Shown piece after piece: positions 44,591 to 56,179 of a DNA stretch of 64,000 nt. How positions within the stretch are numbered: position 1 is the stretch's first letter; every line of letters begins with the position of its first letter. The notes below the pieces were generated by a model that did no database searches, had not been told where the DNA came from, and saw nothing but the letters and a program-made list of their open reading frames with translations. The translations under genes and the position numbers were made by a program. Origin of the DNA: Roridomyces roridus (taxonomy: Eukaryota > Basidiomycota > Agaricomycetes > Agaricales > Mycenaceae). The stretch lies in the NCBI GenBank assembly GCA_029378245.1, contig JARKIF010000002.1, forward strand, positions 3,906,001 to 3,970,000. The letters are read 5' to 3'.

Positions 44591-46136
44591 CTACGACGGT
44601 GGTTCGTGCGCCACCCACCTGACCGCTGCGCCGCAGTGTTGAACTGCGAGCACCGTTGACCCGCAGCTCGGAGAGTGTGTAGCAGCTGTGCATATGCCGT
44701 GATCGCCGAGGAGCCGAGCGTGATCCTTACAAAATGCACACTGCCGACTCGTCAAGGTATCGGTATCTGCAAGGTCCGACGCCGGCTGGCGAAAGATGAT
44801 ACTCGTCCTCGGTATTGTGGGGAACGTCACAGACGGCGCTGGGCTCCGCGCAATTTGCCGTATGTTGAGATTCGATAGCATGCTGAGAACGTAGGTCCGA
44901 CTAAGGCACCACGAGAAACCCACGCCAACTGCAGGCGATGTCAGTCAGTCGAGGTTGAATTTCTTGAACTCAAGGTGAAATACTGACTGTTCCCTTCTTC
45001 GTTCAACATGAATCTAAACGATGGTGTTCAGCCATTGATTCTGTCAACGGGAGGAGGAGGGGAACCCAATGAGCGCTGCGACCGCAATGGTAGCTGTGGC
45101 AGCTCCAGTTTGAACCGTCACCGCAACTAGTCGGTTGATCACACTGTGGAGTTCTGGGTCAGTTGAACTGCTCTGTTCAACATTGGCCTTCACGCACTTT
45201 CTCATCTTGGGGGAGGTCCCCGGTTTAGCTTGCAAAAACTCCCACAAAAGCGCTGCGGCGATTCCCAGGTCGGCCGGAGCGCCTGTTACGAGGCAGAGGC
45301 TTTTGTGTCGGTCTTTGAAGGCAGGGAAGAGGGCCACCATCAGTCCGCATGTGAAGGATCCCCCGAACTAAGGAAGCAAAATAAGTGGACGGAAATGATT
45401 TTAGTATGCGACGCACAGCTACAAGGATCAAGATAGCCAGTACGAGGACAGTTATCTTCTTGTGGGTGCTGGTTCGTTGCGTTCAGAACTTGAAACATAC
45501 GCCCTCGATCAAAGTTGAACCCACAATCTCCAGTACCGGACGACGAGAAAGATTTGGACGGGAAGGGCTACGGCAACGGTGGTGAAAACGTAAACCGGTA
45601 TAGTCTGAAGTTGAATCAGAGGAATGCTGATTGGAACTTGATTCGGTTCCAACCGCGTTTTGGTTGGCGAAGTACGCTACATCTCCTTTTTTGGATTCAG
45701 AATGGCTGGGAAATAAGGTAAGAAGAGTCGGACTTACCAGCATGCTTTATGGTGTACTACGCCACCTGAGTTCGAGGCTGAGGGAGTGGAGAGAGTGACA
45801 CACCAGGTAGACGCAAGCGTAGTCGTTCAAGAGTCCAACTGTGTCAATAAAGAAGGTCGTCCATACCAAGGCCTTGACACCGTTGGTTAAAGTGGTTGGT
45901 GTGGGGAAGAGAGAGAGACGCACCTTCAAGCACCCGCTATCGTTTTTGAAATTCTGATAGTAGAACACAGCCTGAGCCAATTCTGCCGAGTAGAGAATCT
46001 AATATCCCTGTTCAGCGGATTGAATACTCGCATGGAGAACGCTTACCGAGCTCATCCAAGTTCCAATAAGGAGTGGTCTGCAAGTAAGAAGTTGAACCCG
46101 AGGCTGGAAGGAAACACACCCCGTCACAGCGTCCAT
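44591..46136 (-). CDS. DUF6534 family membrane protein, unit 1
   Basis: ATG 46136 opens MDAVTG, spliced to PLLIGTWMSS, the classic start of the DUF6534 family. Then come ILYSAELAQAVFYYQNFKND, KALVWTTFFIDTVGLLNDYA, PVYVFTTVAVALPVQIFLVV, MVALFPAFKDRHKSL, a C-terminal DUF6534 region (SVINRLVAVTVQTGAATATI) and GFSWCLSRTYVLSMLSNLNI. About seven hydrophobic segments fit a multi-pass membrane protein of unknown function. Introns are 45-60 nt. The tail after TSRQCA differs from unit 2, so the true stop is uncertain. This subfamily differs from the 11-25 kb pair. Confidence 0.72.
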
Positions 46137-47278
46137 TGAATGAAAGAGTATGAATGGGTAGTGGGCCAAACGGGGTCCCACTCGTCAGACTTCATATATG
46201 AACGCGCGCCCGCACAGTTGCCGAGAAAGCTGCCCTCAAAAGTTGCCACAGGGTCGCGTGGCGACGACGGGCGCATGCCAAGCGAGTACGACGCCTAGCA
46301 GTGTGGGACTCGGTTTGATCTTGGATCACATCGACCGAGTCCTCCCGCCACCCGTCTAGTGCTGACGAAGTTCGGTTCAGAAAGACGTTCAGACCTGAAC
46401 CGAACCTGAACCGGATCGGGGTTCGGCGAGCACGGCGTGCGTTCGAACCTGAACCTAAAAATGAACCCCATCAGCGCAATTAAGTATGTCAATTACAGCG
46501 AATTTCCCACATTTCTGGCAATACCCGCTGTGATCTGTGGCAAGTATACCCATCTGGCAAAATTTCAACCGCCACCACGTTACGTTGCTCCTTGTCTCGA
46601 GCCACCTCACCGCTCTTTTTGTGCCTCTGACGTGCGATGGGGCTCGAGTGCTACATCTTCCTTCGCTCTGCTACTCCCCGAGCCATTGCCCAGGGATTTC
46701 GGGTGCCGCAAGCCTGGCTCGCGCGCGGCGATAGCGGTCGGCTACTAGGAATTTAGGTGCGCCACTTCCCTCGTCTTCCATGCCAAAATCCTCTGTCCTC
46801 GCCGCGCTGCCCCTATCTCCGCGCGGCTTGCACCATCGCCCTTGCCATAACCGCCTCCATAGATATCATCGCTGCCCAATAGACCACCTGCGTTTTGGCA
46901 CTTTTGCGTCATGCATCCTGCCTTTCGTGCTTCTGTGTCCCTGTATTGCATCTTTGTGTCTGTCCGTGTCCGTTTCCCTGCGATTTGTGTCCGCGGCCCT
47001 GCATTTTTCAACGGGGTTTCTTTTGTAAGAGTGAGTGTTGAGGATGGATTACGAGCGATATTTACTCTTTGTTCGTACCGGCGTGTATGTGCGATGGTGC
47101 TGCAGCCGCTGAGGTGGGCGTTGCGGTCGTGTGGCACGGCCTCCAGTCCGAGCCGAAGGATGGAGGCAGACTTGCAGCGGATTAGACGGCAGACTCGCTG
47201 ATATTCAGAGCTGAGATCCACGTCGAATATGCAGAGAGTATAGAGTACAGATTCTGCGTCGGGCCGTCCGACTCGAGC
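46137..47278. other. Non-coding tail of unit 1
   Basis: It contains a CGAACCTGAAC-rich patch (about 46358-46470) like the subterminal motifs of the 59.8 kb transposon, a remnant of that family. A C/T-rich block (46700-47080) repeated at 53420-53800 follows. The frame at 46780-47028 is low-complexity and probably not coding. Confidence 0.45.
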
Positions 47279-47359
47279 AACGGTGGATGAAGGACCATCC
47301 AGATGGGAAGAAGGACAAGTAGGATTGGATAGTTGTGAAGTCATAAGTGTATTCATAAG

Positions 47360-48600
47360 TTACAGAAGATATCGATACATTTCAGAGCGCACCCCATCAC
47401 CAAAAGAACGGGGAAATAAACCCAATGTATAATACACCGAAGCTATGTACGCAATGGGCTTCCAAAACACCCGCAGCAGCAGGTACGAGCAGACTGCGAT
47501 GATGGCAAAATGCCAGAACAAGAAGAACGCCACGCCGTGATACCAACGGCGGAGATCTGGCTCGGATTCAATGGAGTCCAGCGGGTGATCAGCGACATTC
47601 AGCTGAGGAGGGCGCATGGAAGTTCGTGTGGGCCAGCGGTATGATTCAGGGGGAGGAAACTCGGGGCGGCGCGTGGGTTTGGGTTTGGGTGCCACTGGCA
47701 AAGGAGAAGGGGCGCGGTCGCTTTCGACAATGGCACGTCGCATGGCGGCACGTCGCATGGCGGTAGTCAGCACGGATTCAGACCCGTCCCATGACTGAGA
47801 GGACATTGAGCTCGGGCAAAGGATAGCAAACGAGAAACTCACCGGCACCCCCGAAGTGGGGGACGAAGAAGAGTTGGCAGAAAGCGAGCGGCATTCTGTG
47901 GGGGTAATTGACGTTGTGGGTTTCGAAGGCGCCAATCCAGCGGGAGAAGCCCGCTTGGGTTTGATGCGGACCATGGGTAGCGCGCGTTTCATGGTTGCCA
48001 GCAGCCTGCTGGTCGAACTACGGGGAGAGGAAAGGGCGGGCTCGGAGGCGGACTTCGACGAGTTCTAGTCGGCTGTGCCATGGGATGGGACGAAGAGATT
48101 CGCTTGTGGACGGGGAATCTGGGGGCTGGGAGAGAGTTATAACAAGACAGGGACAATAGAGACGAGACGCACACTGGTGAGAATAGAGTCTTCATCAGTC
48201 TTCATCCGAAGAGTCCTCGTTTTCGTCGGGGAACATCAAGCCTTCAGCTACGAGCCAGTCCATGACTTTCTGGATCAACTAGTGAGTATGGAATCGAAAA
48301 TGAAAGATATGAATCTGACCTTCTGTGCCGTCGCTAGGTCCGCAGGGGAACTAGGGTAGGACATAGGATCAGCCGAGGAAGGAGAGGACATTTAGCTGGA
48401 CAGACCTCATCAGACTCGGGTTGGCCAGTCCACGCACGGCGCCTCCGGTTCTCCTTCCATACCAGACGGCCGTGCTCATACGCGTCTGCCATCATCTTGT
48501 GCATAAGGACGCGAGCGGTAGCGTCGACCCGACGCATGTCCTGCCGGACGAATGAGTGCCGAGACAGACGAGCAGATGATTCGGGAGAGCGATGTCCGTG
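47360..48600 (-). pseudogene. Membrane-protein gene, unit 2 (decayed copy)
   Basis: The copy of the 40268-41531 gene. Lesions relative to unit 1: the ATG-bearing half of exon 1 and its GT donor are deleted near 48580-48600, an extra base changes FPCGPSEAQ near 48330, and a 10 bp deletion near 47425 replaces the last membrane helix with GLFPRSFGDGVRSEM. The central Pro/Arg-rich part is almost identical to unit 1. The lesions suggest loss of function for this copy only. Confidence 0.75.
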
Positions 48601-49175
48601 CGGATGGGGGGGAAGGATGGCGACGAGGCCCGAGCATTCGTGCTTTATACCCCAGGCCCCAGCAAGCTAAGGGTTGCTTTCAAACCCTAGAATGGAGAAT
48701 AACCTGTGGTAGCTCTCATTGTGCGGGTGCTGATCGGATGGCTGCTTTGTCCCTTGTCAAATGGCCCAAGTCTGATTGGCGAGTGGCGAGTGGCACAGCT
48801 GAAGATCAGCTGCAGATAAGAAAGGACCTTCGAGATCTCCAGTCTCTAGATCTGGGATTGGACGCTCCTGAGCTCAGAGCTTGGTACTTGGTAGGAAGAA
48901 ATCTCCGATCGGCGGGGCAGCCCGACTCCTTCCACGAGCGAAAACGCAAAGGAAAGAGCTGTCCGTTTTTGGTGCTAAGTGCATTGTTCGGTGGCGTTTG
49001 CATGGCGTTTGCATAGATTTCTGGAAGAATCCTGTTGGTCGGGGTCAGGAGGGATGAATTCGGATCACGGACCGCTACGTCACTGATCCGAATCGGCCGT
49101 GGGCCTGGACCTTTCTCAGTTTCTGGCATCTGCCCTTCTCTAAGCTCTTTCTCAAGTTGTTCTCGAGGCATTCGA

Positions 49176-50728
49176 ATGCACATGCGTGACGAATTCTCGT
49201 CTCGGCCCTTCTCTACGACTCTTCCGATGCCGGGTGATATCGCCATCGTCCTCGAGCACCTGCGCGCTTGCAGCTGGCCCCCAGAAGCCGAAGAGCCCGA
49301 CTCCTTGACGTCTGCCGCCGTCAGCAATTGGAGGATTACGTCGATACCTGTCGTGCACTTTTCTCCCCCGTCGAACTGCTCGAAAAGATCTTCGACATGT
49401 GTGCGCATCCGAGCGCTCGCGGCATGAGCAGCACAGATACATCCTCTCAAGAACTGCATCGGCTTGCTAACCGCCACCTACTATGCTTGTCTCGAGTTCG
49501 TTTCTGTGCATCTGTATCCCAACACACTCTCACAGTTTCTTCAGATCTGCAGACAGTGACACGATGTGACGATAGGAACACCGCGATTGTGGTCTAAGGT
49601 CATCGTGTACCCAGCATTGTAGTTCGGGGGGTTGGCTCCAAAGAGCACCTTCCTGAACCTCCTTGGACGCCTGCTCGAGAGGAGCGGGACCTGTCCACTG
49701 ACCATCGAAGTCAGCGTCGTCGATCTCTTCCCCGCTGCCAATCGTGCGCTACAGATGCTGATCGAGCACGCCGGGCGGTGGGAAAATGTTTGCGGCCCGC
49801 TGGAAACGTTCCGTAATCTGGGCGAGCTCTCTCTTCTGGAGGTGCTCATGCTTGCAGACGACGAGCACGACGAGAGCGACGTCGTGGTGTTCGAGGCTGC
49901 ACCACGGCTTAAGAACTTCCAATTCCTTGGGAAAGCTCGCAGGATCCCTGCAAATATCCCGTGGTCCCAGCTCGAGGAATTTTTCTACGAACCAATTCTC
50001 GAAGACGTGACGCATCTCTTTGATTCAATGAATCTCATCCCCCGCATTACAAATCGCACCAAGTCTCTCCTCTATCTTGACGTGGAAGCCATTGATGCGC
50101 CCGTCACCCTGCCCCCCATCGTCTCCGACTTCTCCTCTCTATATCTGGTGTTGTATGCCCGGAAGGACGATATCAAGGTCACGGATATTCTGCGGAGCAT
50201 TTGCGATGCTCTGACGCTCCCAAGATTCCGGTGTCTGAACTTCTGCCGTAGCTGTGCTCCCGCTGCGACGCCCTTTTGGCCTAGCGATTCTTTTTCCGCG
50301 TTTGCGAATCGCTCATTGCTGGCCAATTGCTGGCCGAAACCCTCACCGAGCTACAAATCGAGATGCGGATCGCGGACGAGGAACTCATCCAGTGCCTCGG
50401 GACGCTACCCCTTCTCAATAGGCTCCTAGTGTCGGATCTTGGCACCCAGGCCTGGTCCGAAAACGTTCTCGTCACGGACAATCTTCTGCGCCGCTTCCGT
50501 TTCGCAGATGATGTGTATTGGGATTTCCTGGTCTCGTGTCTGGAGTCCGGCAAGAAGCCGGAGGAGCCGTTCCAGGCTCGACTTTTCTGGCTCGATTCAG
50601 AGGAGCGGAGGCTCTCGTCTGAGATCCGTGCCCGCATTCACGCGCTGGTTAGCCAGCGTCTTCTGGGCTTTGACATGGGTCGCGACACTTACGAGGTACA
50701 ATTACAAGAAGAAAAAGAAGAAGAGTGA
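49176..50728 (+). pseudogene. F-box-like/LRR gene, unit 2 (deleted F-box, frameshift)
   Basis: ATG 49176 (MHMRDEFSSRPFS) is kept, but deletions remove the helix before the F-box and the RRLPHE part of the core (CCCCCGTCGAACTG at about 49370). The middle (STFLNLLGRLLERSGTCPL to FANRSLLAN) is open for 265 codons. An 11 bp local duplication (AATTGCTGGCC, about 50322-50335) then shifts the frame before LTELQIEMRIADEEL. Unit 1 is broken at the same spot by a different indel. Confidence 0.75.
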
Positions 50729-51130
50729 ATCAATGTCCGCGTACGCGAATCTTGTATTCGCCCTAATGTCAATCAAAATTCCGCATTCCAAGATCACAGA
50801 CTTCCGACGAACCTCTTTTTCCTGCAGTGGCAATTTTCAATAGCCTGACCTGATTCTGACCTTGCTTCATACCTATGTAGCAGTCGCCGACCAATGACCA
50901 TCTTTGCTCACAAGAAACGTACATAAGACGGCAATTTGTACAACATCATCAGGATCTTCCGGGTACTGTCTGTCGCCGACCAATCCTCACCCAAACCAAA
51001 ATAGAGAAAATGCAAGTATCCTGGCCGATTATGGCGCGTCCACTTGGTCTTTTTGGACTTTACTCCAGGACGAAAGCTCCTTCATCTGATACTTTCGCGA
51101 CTCATCTCCTTGTCGTCCTTGATCGTCAAC

Positions 51131-52701
51131 TTATCTTTTTCTGCGCGAACGTCTACTGGTGCGCCGTCCATGTCTCCAGTTCGATTTGCATCTGAACAAA
51201 CTAATTGAGAGAACATACACATTTGGAGAGCGAAGAAGACACGCACATTGCCGACTCGTAAACGTATCGGTATCCGCAAGGTCCGACCCAGGCTGGCCAA
51301 AGATGACACTCGTCCTCGGTATCGTGGCTAGCGTCACAGACGGCGCTGGCCTCCGCGCCATTTTCCGTATGTTGAGATTGGATAGCATGCTGAGAACGTA
51401 CGTCCGACCGAGGCACCACGCGAAACCCAGGCCAACTGCACGCACGTCATTCGAGGATGAAGCTTGAAGTTGAAATACTCACTGTTCGCTCCTTCGTTCG
51501 CCAGAAATCTAAAGGATGGTGTTCAGACATTGAATTCTGTTAACGGGAGGATGGGAACCCACCCGATGAGCGCTGCGACCGCAATCGCGGCTGTGGCAGT
51601 CCCGGTTTGAAGCGTGACCGCAACTAGTAGGTTGATCACACTGTCGTTCCGATCAGTTGTTGAACAGTTGGTTGATTTGGTACATACGCACTTTCTCATC
51701 TCGGATGAAGTCCCCGGTTTAGCTCGCAAATACTCCCACAAAAGTGCTGCGGCGATTCCCAGGTCGGCTGCAGCGCTTGTTACGAGCCAGAGGCTTTTAC
51801 ATAAAGGGTTGGATTCGAGGTAAAGCGAAATTTAACCTGTACGCACGTAGCAGGGAGCGCCAACTTATGTCGGTCTTTGAAGGCAGGGAAGAGGGCCACC
51901 ATCACTCCACTTGCGACGGCTCCCCCGAACTAACCAAGTAAAATAAGTGGATGGAGAATCAAACATAGAGTACGCGACGCACCGCAGCAAGTATCAAAAT
52001 AGTCAGGACGAGGGTGATTATCTTCTTGTGGCTGCTGTTTCCTGGCATTTAGAATTTGAATGTACGCCCTCAATTGACAGCGTACAATCTCCAGTATCGA
52101 ACAACGAGCAAGATTTGGACGGGCAAGGCTACGGCGACAGTGGTGAAAACATAAATCGGTGTAGTCTGAAGAAATTTCAGAGGAATGTGCATTAGAGCTT
52201 GACTCGGTCCATACCGCGTTTTCCTTGGAAACTGCTGGATATATGCGGATTCAGAAGTAGATAGGAAATAAGGCAAGGAGAGGCGTACTTACCAGCATGC
52301 CTTACGGTGTACTACGCGAACTGAGTACGAATTCAAGGCCGGGAGAGTGGGGAGAATGACACACCAAGTAAGTGTAAGCGTAGTCGTTCAAGAGTCCAAC
52401 GGTGTCAATGAAGACGGTCGTCCATACCAAGGCCTTGAGACCGTTGGTTGAAGTGGTTGGTGTGGGGAAGAGAGAGAGACGCACCTTCAAACACCCACTG
52501 TCGTCCTGGAAATTCTGATAGTAGAACGCAGCCTGGGACAGCTCCGCCGAGTACAGAATCTAATATCCCTGTTCAGCGGGTCGAGGATGCAGATCCCAGG
52601 AATGCTCACCGAGCTCATCCAAGTTCCAATAAGGAGTGGTCTGCAAGTAAGAAGTTGAACACCTGAGGTTGGAAGGAAACACACCCCGTCACAGCGTCCA
52701 T
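51131..52701 (-). CDS. DUF6534 family membrane protein, unit 2
   Basis: ATG 52701 gives MDAVTG joined to PLLIGTWMSS and ILYSAELSQAAFYYQNFQDD. KALVWTTVFIDTVGLLNDYA, PIYVFTTVAVALPVQILLVV, GVMVALFPAFKDRHK, NLLVAVTLQTGTATAAIA and GFAWCLGRTYVLSMLSNLNI follow. The exon layout equals that of unit 1, and I saw no stop inside conserved segments. The C-terminus after TSRQCA diverges. This and the unit 1 copy are the only genes of the tandem array that both look usable. Confidence 0.7.
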
Positions 52702-53872
52702 TGGATGAAAGAGTATGCCAAACGGGTCCCACTCGTCAGACTTCATATATGATCGCGCGCCCGCACAGCTGCCGAGAAAGCTGCCCTCAAAAGTTGCCAC
52801 AGGGTCACGTCGCGACGAGGGGCGCATGCCAACCGAGTACGACGCTCGGCAGCTTGCACGGCGGGCAAAAGCCAACGAAGCCAAAAATAAGCTTCTTTGA
52901 GGGAAGCCTCCTTTGAGGTTCCCTGCCTTTTGCCCCCGGGTGTTGGGCCTCGGTTTGATCTTGGATCACATCGACCGAGTCCTCCTGGAAATTGGAGGTG
53001 GAATTGACTCGGACACACGGGAGAAGAATCCCCTGCCCTCCGCGTTCAAAGAGCACTGGGCGGATACATATGCAACCCGTCTAGTGGTGACAAAGTCCGG
53101 TTTGGAAATAGGTTCGAACCCTGAAAATGAACCCCATCAGCACAATTATATTGCACAGCAAATTTACCACATTTCTGGTAATCCCGGTGTGATCTGTAGC
53201 AAGTATACCCATCTGATAAATTTTCATCCCTTGTGGCCCCGTTACAGCGCCGTACTTACAAGATGCAACGAGCCCAAAACAAGCCTCCCAAGGCACTCCA
53301 TTTGACTCCGTACCAGGTATCCTCGGCCACAGTGCCATTTTTACTGGGATACTTGCCATCAGGACCGGTGGGTTCGAACCTGAACCGAACGCGAATTGCA
53401 AGGCCGAGTGCTCCACAGGGATTTCGGGTGCCGCAAGCCTGGCTCGCGCGCGGCGATAGCGGTCGGCTACTAGGAATTTGGGTGCGCCACCTCCCTCGTC
53501 TTCCACACCAAAATCCTCTGTCCTCGCCGCGCTGCCCCTATCTCCGCGCGGCTTGCACCATCGCCCTTGCCATAACCGCCTCCATAGATATCATCGCTGC
53601 CCAATAGACCACCTGCGTTTTGGCACTTTTGCGTCATGCATCCTGCCTTTCGTGCTTCTGTGTCCCTGTGCTGCATCTTTGTGTCTGTCCTGTGTCCGTT
53701 TCCCTTCGATTTGCGTCCGTGTCCCTGCATTTTTCAACGCGGTTTCTTTTGTAAGAGTAAGTGTTGACGATGGATTACGATCGATATTTACTCTTGGTTT
53801 CTAGTAGCAATCGGGAGCTTCCGGCTTGTTTCAGACCACCATCGGCCGCTGCGCAGGCCGTGCGTCAACATA
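52702..53872. other. Non-coding tail of unit 2
   Basis: Homologous to 46137-47080 with insertions (for example 52850-53060). It includes the CGAACC-rich remnant and the C/T-rich block. No gene was recognised. Confidence 0.45.
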
Positions 53873-54170
53873 GATTGATGCGGACCATGGGTAGCACAGA
53901 AACGATACGTTTCATGCTTGTCAGCAGTTTGGCGGTCGAACTACGGGGAGACGAAAGGGCGGGCTCGGAGGACTTGGAGCCGCCTTTGAGTTCTAGCCGA
54001 CTGTGCCATGGCATGGGACGAGGAGATTGGCTTGGGGATGGGGACTCTGGGGGCTGTGAAAGGTTATAATGAGAAGGCGACAATACTCGTAGACACGACA
54101 CACGCCGGTGAGAATAGCCGAGGGCATAGGTCAGCCGAGGAAGGGGAGAAGAGTACATGGACATTATCCG
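53873..54170 (-). pseudogene. Fragment of a third duplication unit
   Basis: It aligns with 47960-48380 (and 40840-41280): TTGATGCGGACCATGGGTAG, GGTCGAACTACGGGGAGA, GTGCCATGG and the GGTCAGCCGAGGAAGG end. It therefore carries a shortened piece of the membrane-protein gene (PMPWHSRLELKGGSKSSEPA). Several internal deletions are present. Confidence 0.75.
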
Positions 54171-55513
54171 TTCTTTAAGATTATAGCACCATTTTGGTTA
54201 GAATCTTCTTCTCCATCTCCATTTGTGTGAAGCTCTCTTTATCCTCCTCTCTCATCTGGCGCAGCAGCCAATGGTCCCATTCGAGATCTATGTTCATTTT
54301 TCTCATGAAGAACCACAACTTGACAGCATTTGAACAGCATTTCAGAGCATTTCAGGCCATATGTCGCCGGCTGAAGGCGACGTAGGCCTGCCGAGAGCTG
54401 CATCTTGAATCAAAAATCTGAGAAGCTTTACAGCTTTGCTTGACAGATCTTCCTTCCGCCGGTTCAACAGCTTCAAAGGCCGAGACACGCGTCCCCTCGG
54501 CACAGTCGAGTATATAGCTTCGCTCGATTCACCAGTACCACCTAATAATCCCTTCCTCTCCCTTCCTCCCCCAGCCTCCCCCACGCAATCTGTTCTCGCT
54601 CGTCACCAATTACGTGAAGCTTCCTACATCTGCTCATGGAACTGTTCTGTCTCTGCCTCCACTTGGTCCTCACCTCTTTTGTGCTGGCCAAGAACCGAAA
54701 TTTAGAAGCCACCCGGATTGTGTCGCGCACACTCACTTCCCCTCTCATTCATCCCTTCCGATGGTTGTTGAAAATCCTCAAGAAACATCGATCGTGCTGG
54801 TTGGTCAGCTCCCTCCCCGACCCCGACTGTGTTCGTGTACTGCAGCAACCTGTCCATCAACCTAGCGAGCACCATTTCACCCCGCAGGATCTTCACTATC
54901 CAAGACACAATCCCTGCCAATGTCGATTTGACTTCACCCCGGGAAATGGAATGTCTCGCCAGCGCAGATCATTAATCGCGGTATGACGCTCGCCAGCCGC
55001 ATGTTGACCCTCTACTCAATTCCCACATTGGGCTCATCGTTTCGACTCCCCGAGCTCCTTTTCTCGATTGGGTTCCGAGTCTTAAAAATTTATTTTTAAG
55101 CTCGGTCTTATCGGCCCGTTTTCCGCCAAAGTGGGGTCCGATTTTCCTTCAATGACATCTTTGACTACTAATTTCCTTTTAGTAAGCATTGAACATGGAT
55201 CGGTTGGCTTCTCTCCGCCGGCCAATGGGAGCCGATGGGTTGCGAATCTTGGGATCTTCGCCGGCGGGTAACGGCAGCGAAACGGCAACCTGCCAACTCC
55301 AGCCGTTGACAAGCCGTTGACAGCTCCGTTGACAGCGGCTGCGCGCCTCTTGCTTCACGCATCTGAATCCTGATTCCCAATATCTGTTCCTGTGACTCTC
55401 CCGGCAACGAACTCGCGCTTTCCTTGGCTTTCCAATTTGGAGACTGGCCGGTTTCAAATCCCCGGCCTCACTGTGTTTCTGAACTTGCTTTGATCTTGCC
55501 ATCAATGTGCTGC
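54171..55513. other. Region without recognised gene
   Basis: No conserved frame was found. A hairpin GTCGCC...GGCGAC lies at about 54364-54384. A TATA-like GAGTATATAG at about 54508, followed by pyrimidine-rich sequence, could mark an unrecognised promoter. Confidence 0.35.
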
Positions 55514-55864
55514 ATCAGACTTTTAACAGTTTGATTGTCAGGTCGTACGACCTGACAACCCCTGCCAAAACGCGACAACCGGCAGAATTCCGACAACCTG
55601 ACAACCTCATGTCCGAAAGGCCACAACCTCCCCTGTTCGATCCTTCATCAATGCATTTTATTTTTTTCCAACATTGCTCTAGAGTTTTGACCCATTGAAT
55701 AAAATGCAGGTACATGACTTTAAAGCTATTCTGAGCTCCTCCAGGGATTCTGGTTGCATTTTCTAGCAAGGAAAAACCGGGTCTCGGTTTGATCTCGGTG
55801 GTTGTGAGGTTGTCACAACCTGACAACGGCAAATACCTGGCAATCAAAATGTTAAAACACTGAT
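55514..55864. mobile_element. MITE with GTTGTCAGG subterminal repeats
   Basis: About 350 bp. The left end reads ATCAGACTTTTAACAGTTTG and the right end, inverted, CATCAGTGTTTTAACATTTT. Several copies of CCTGACAAC/GTTGTCAGG sit near both ends. The possible target duplication TGTGCTG/TGTGCCG has one mismatch. No coding capacity. Confidence 0.6.
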
Positions 55865-56179
55865 GTGCCGGACTCTCAACTTTCTCTGTCTTCGTGTGCA
55901 CTCTCACGTCATTGTCATTTGAAATTACCTTGCTGCTACAATACCTTGGGCCTTCCCTCTCGTCTCCACACCCCCAGACTCGGATTGCCATGCGCTAGCA
56001 ATGGCCCATAAGAGCAGGTGCATTCACTTCCCGACTGGATGGTGTTCTTCTGGCACCTCTCTCCCAACTCTCCATTAACTCTCCATTGCCGACCTTCTGT
56101 ATGTTTGTTCCATATAAATTACTCATCTCCAATGTCTGGCATGTACTTGGTTACTGCAGAATAACATTTATTTGCCACT

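Larger units (their letters stand above)
40159..47278 (+). repeat. Tandem segmental duplication, unit 1 (~7.1 kb)
   Basis: The sequence from 40159 (inside the last Cmc4 exon) recurs from 47279 onward in the same orientation and order: Cmc4 tail, membrane-protein gene, F-box gene, DUF6534 gene, and a C/T-rich tail with GGTGCCGCAAGCCTGGCTCG. Unit length is 7120 bp. By eye identity is high in coding blocks, with scattered indels. Confidence 0.88.
47279..53805 (+). repeat. Tandem segmental duplication, unit 2
   Basis: The unit starts with the last 14 codons of Cmc4 (GTGGATGAAGGACCATCC) and repeats the gene order of unit 1. It differs by many small indels, including loss of the membrane-protein start exon and internal deletions in the F-box gene. 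Confidence 0.85.

Noticed and set aside
46780..47028. 82-codon frame repeated in both units as a gene
   Set aside because: It is Cys/Leu-rich low complexity, has frame differences between units and no ATG context or splice continuation.
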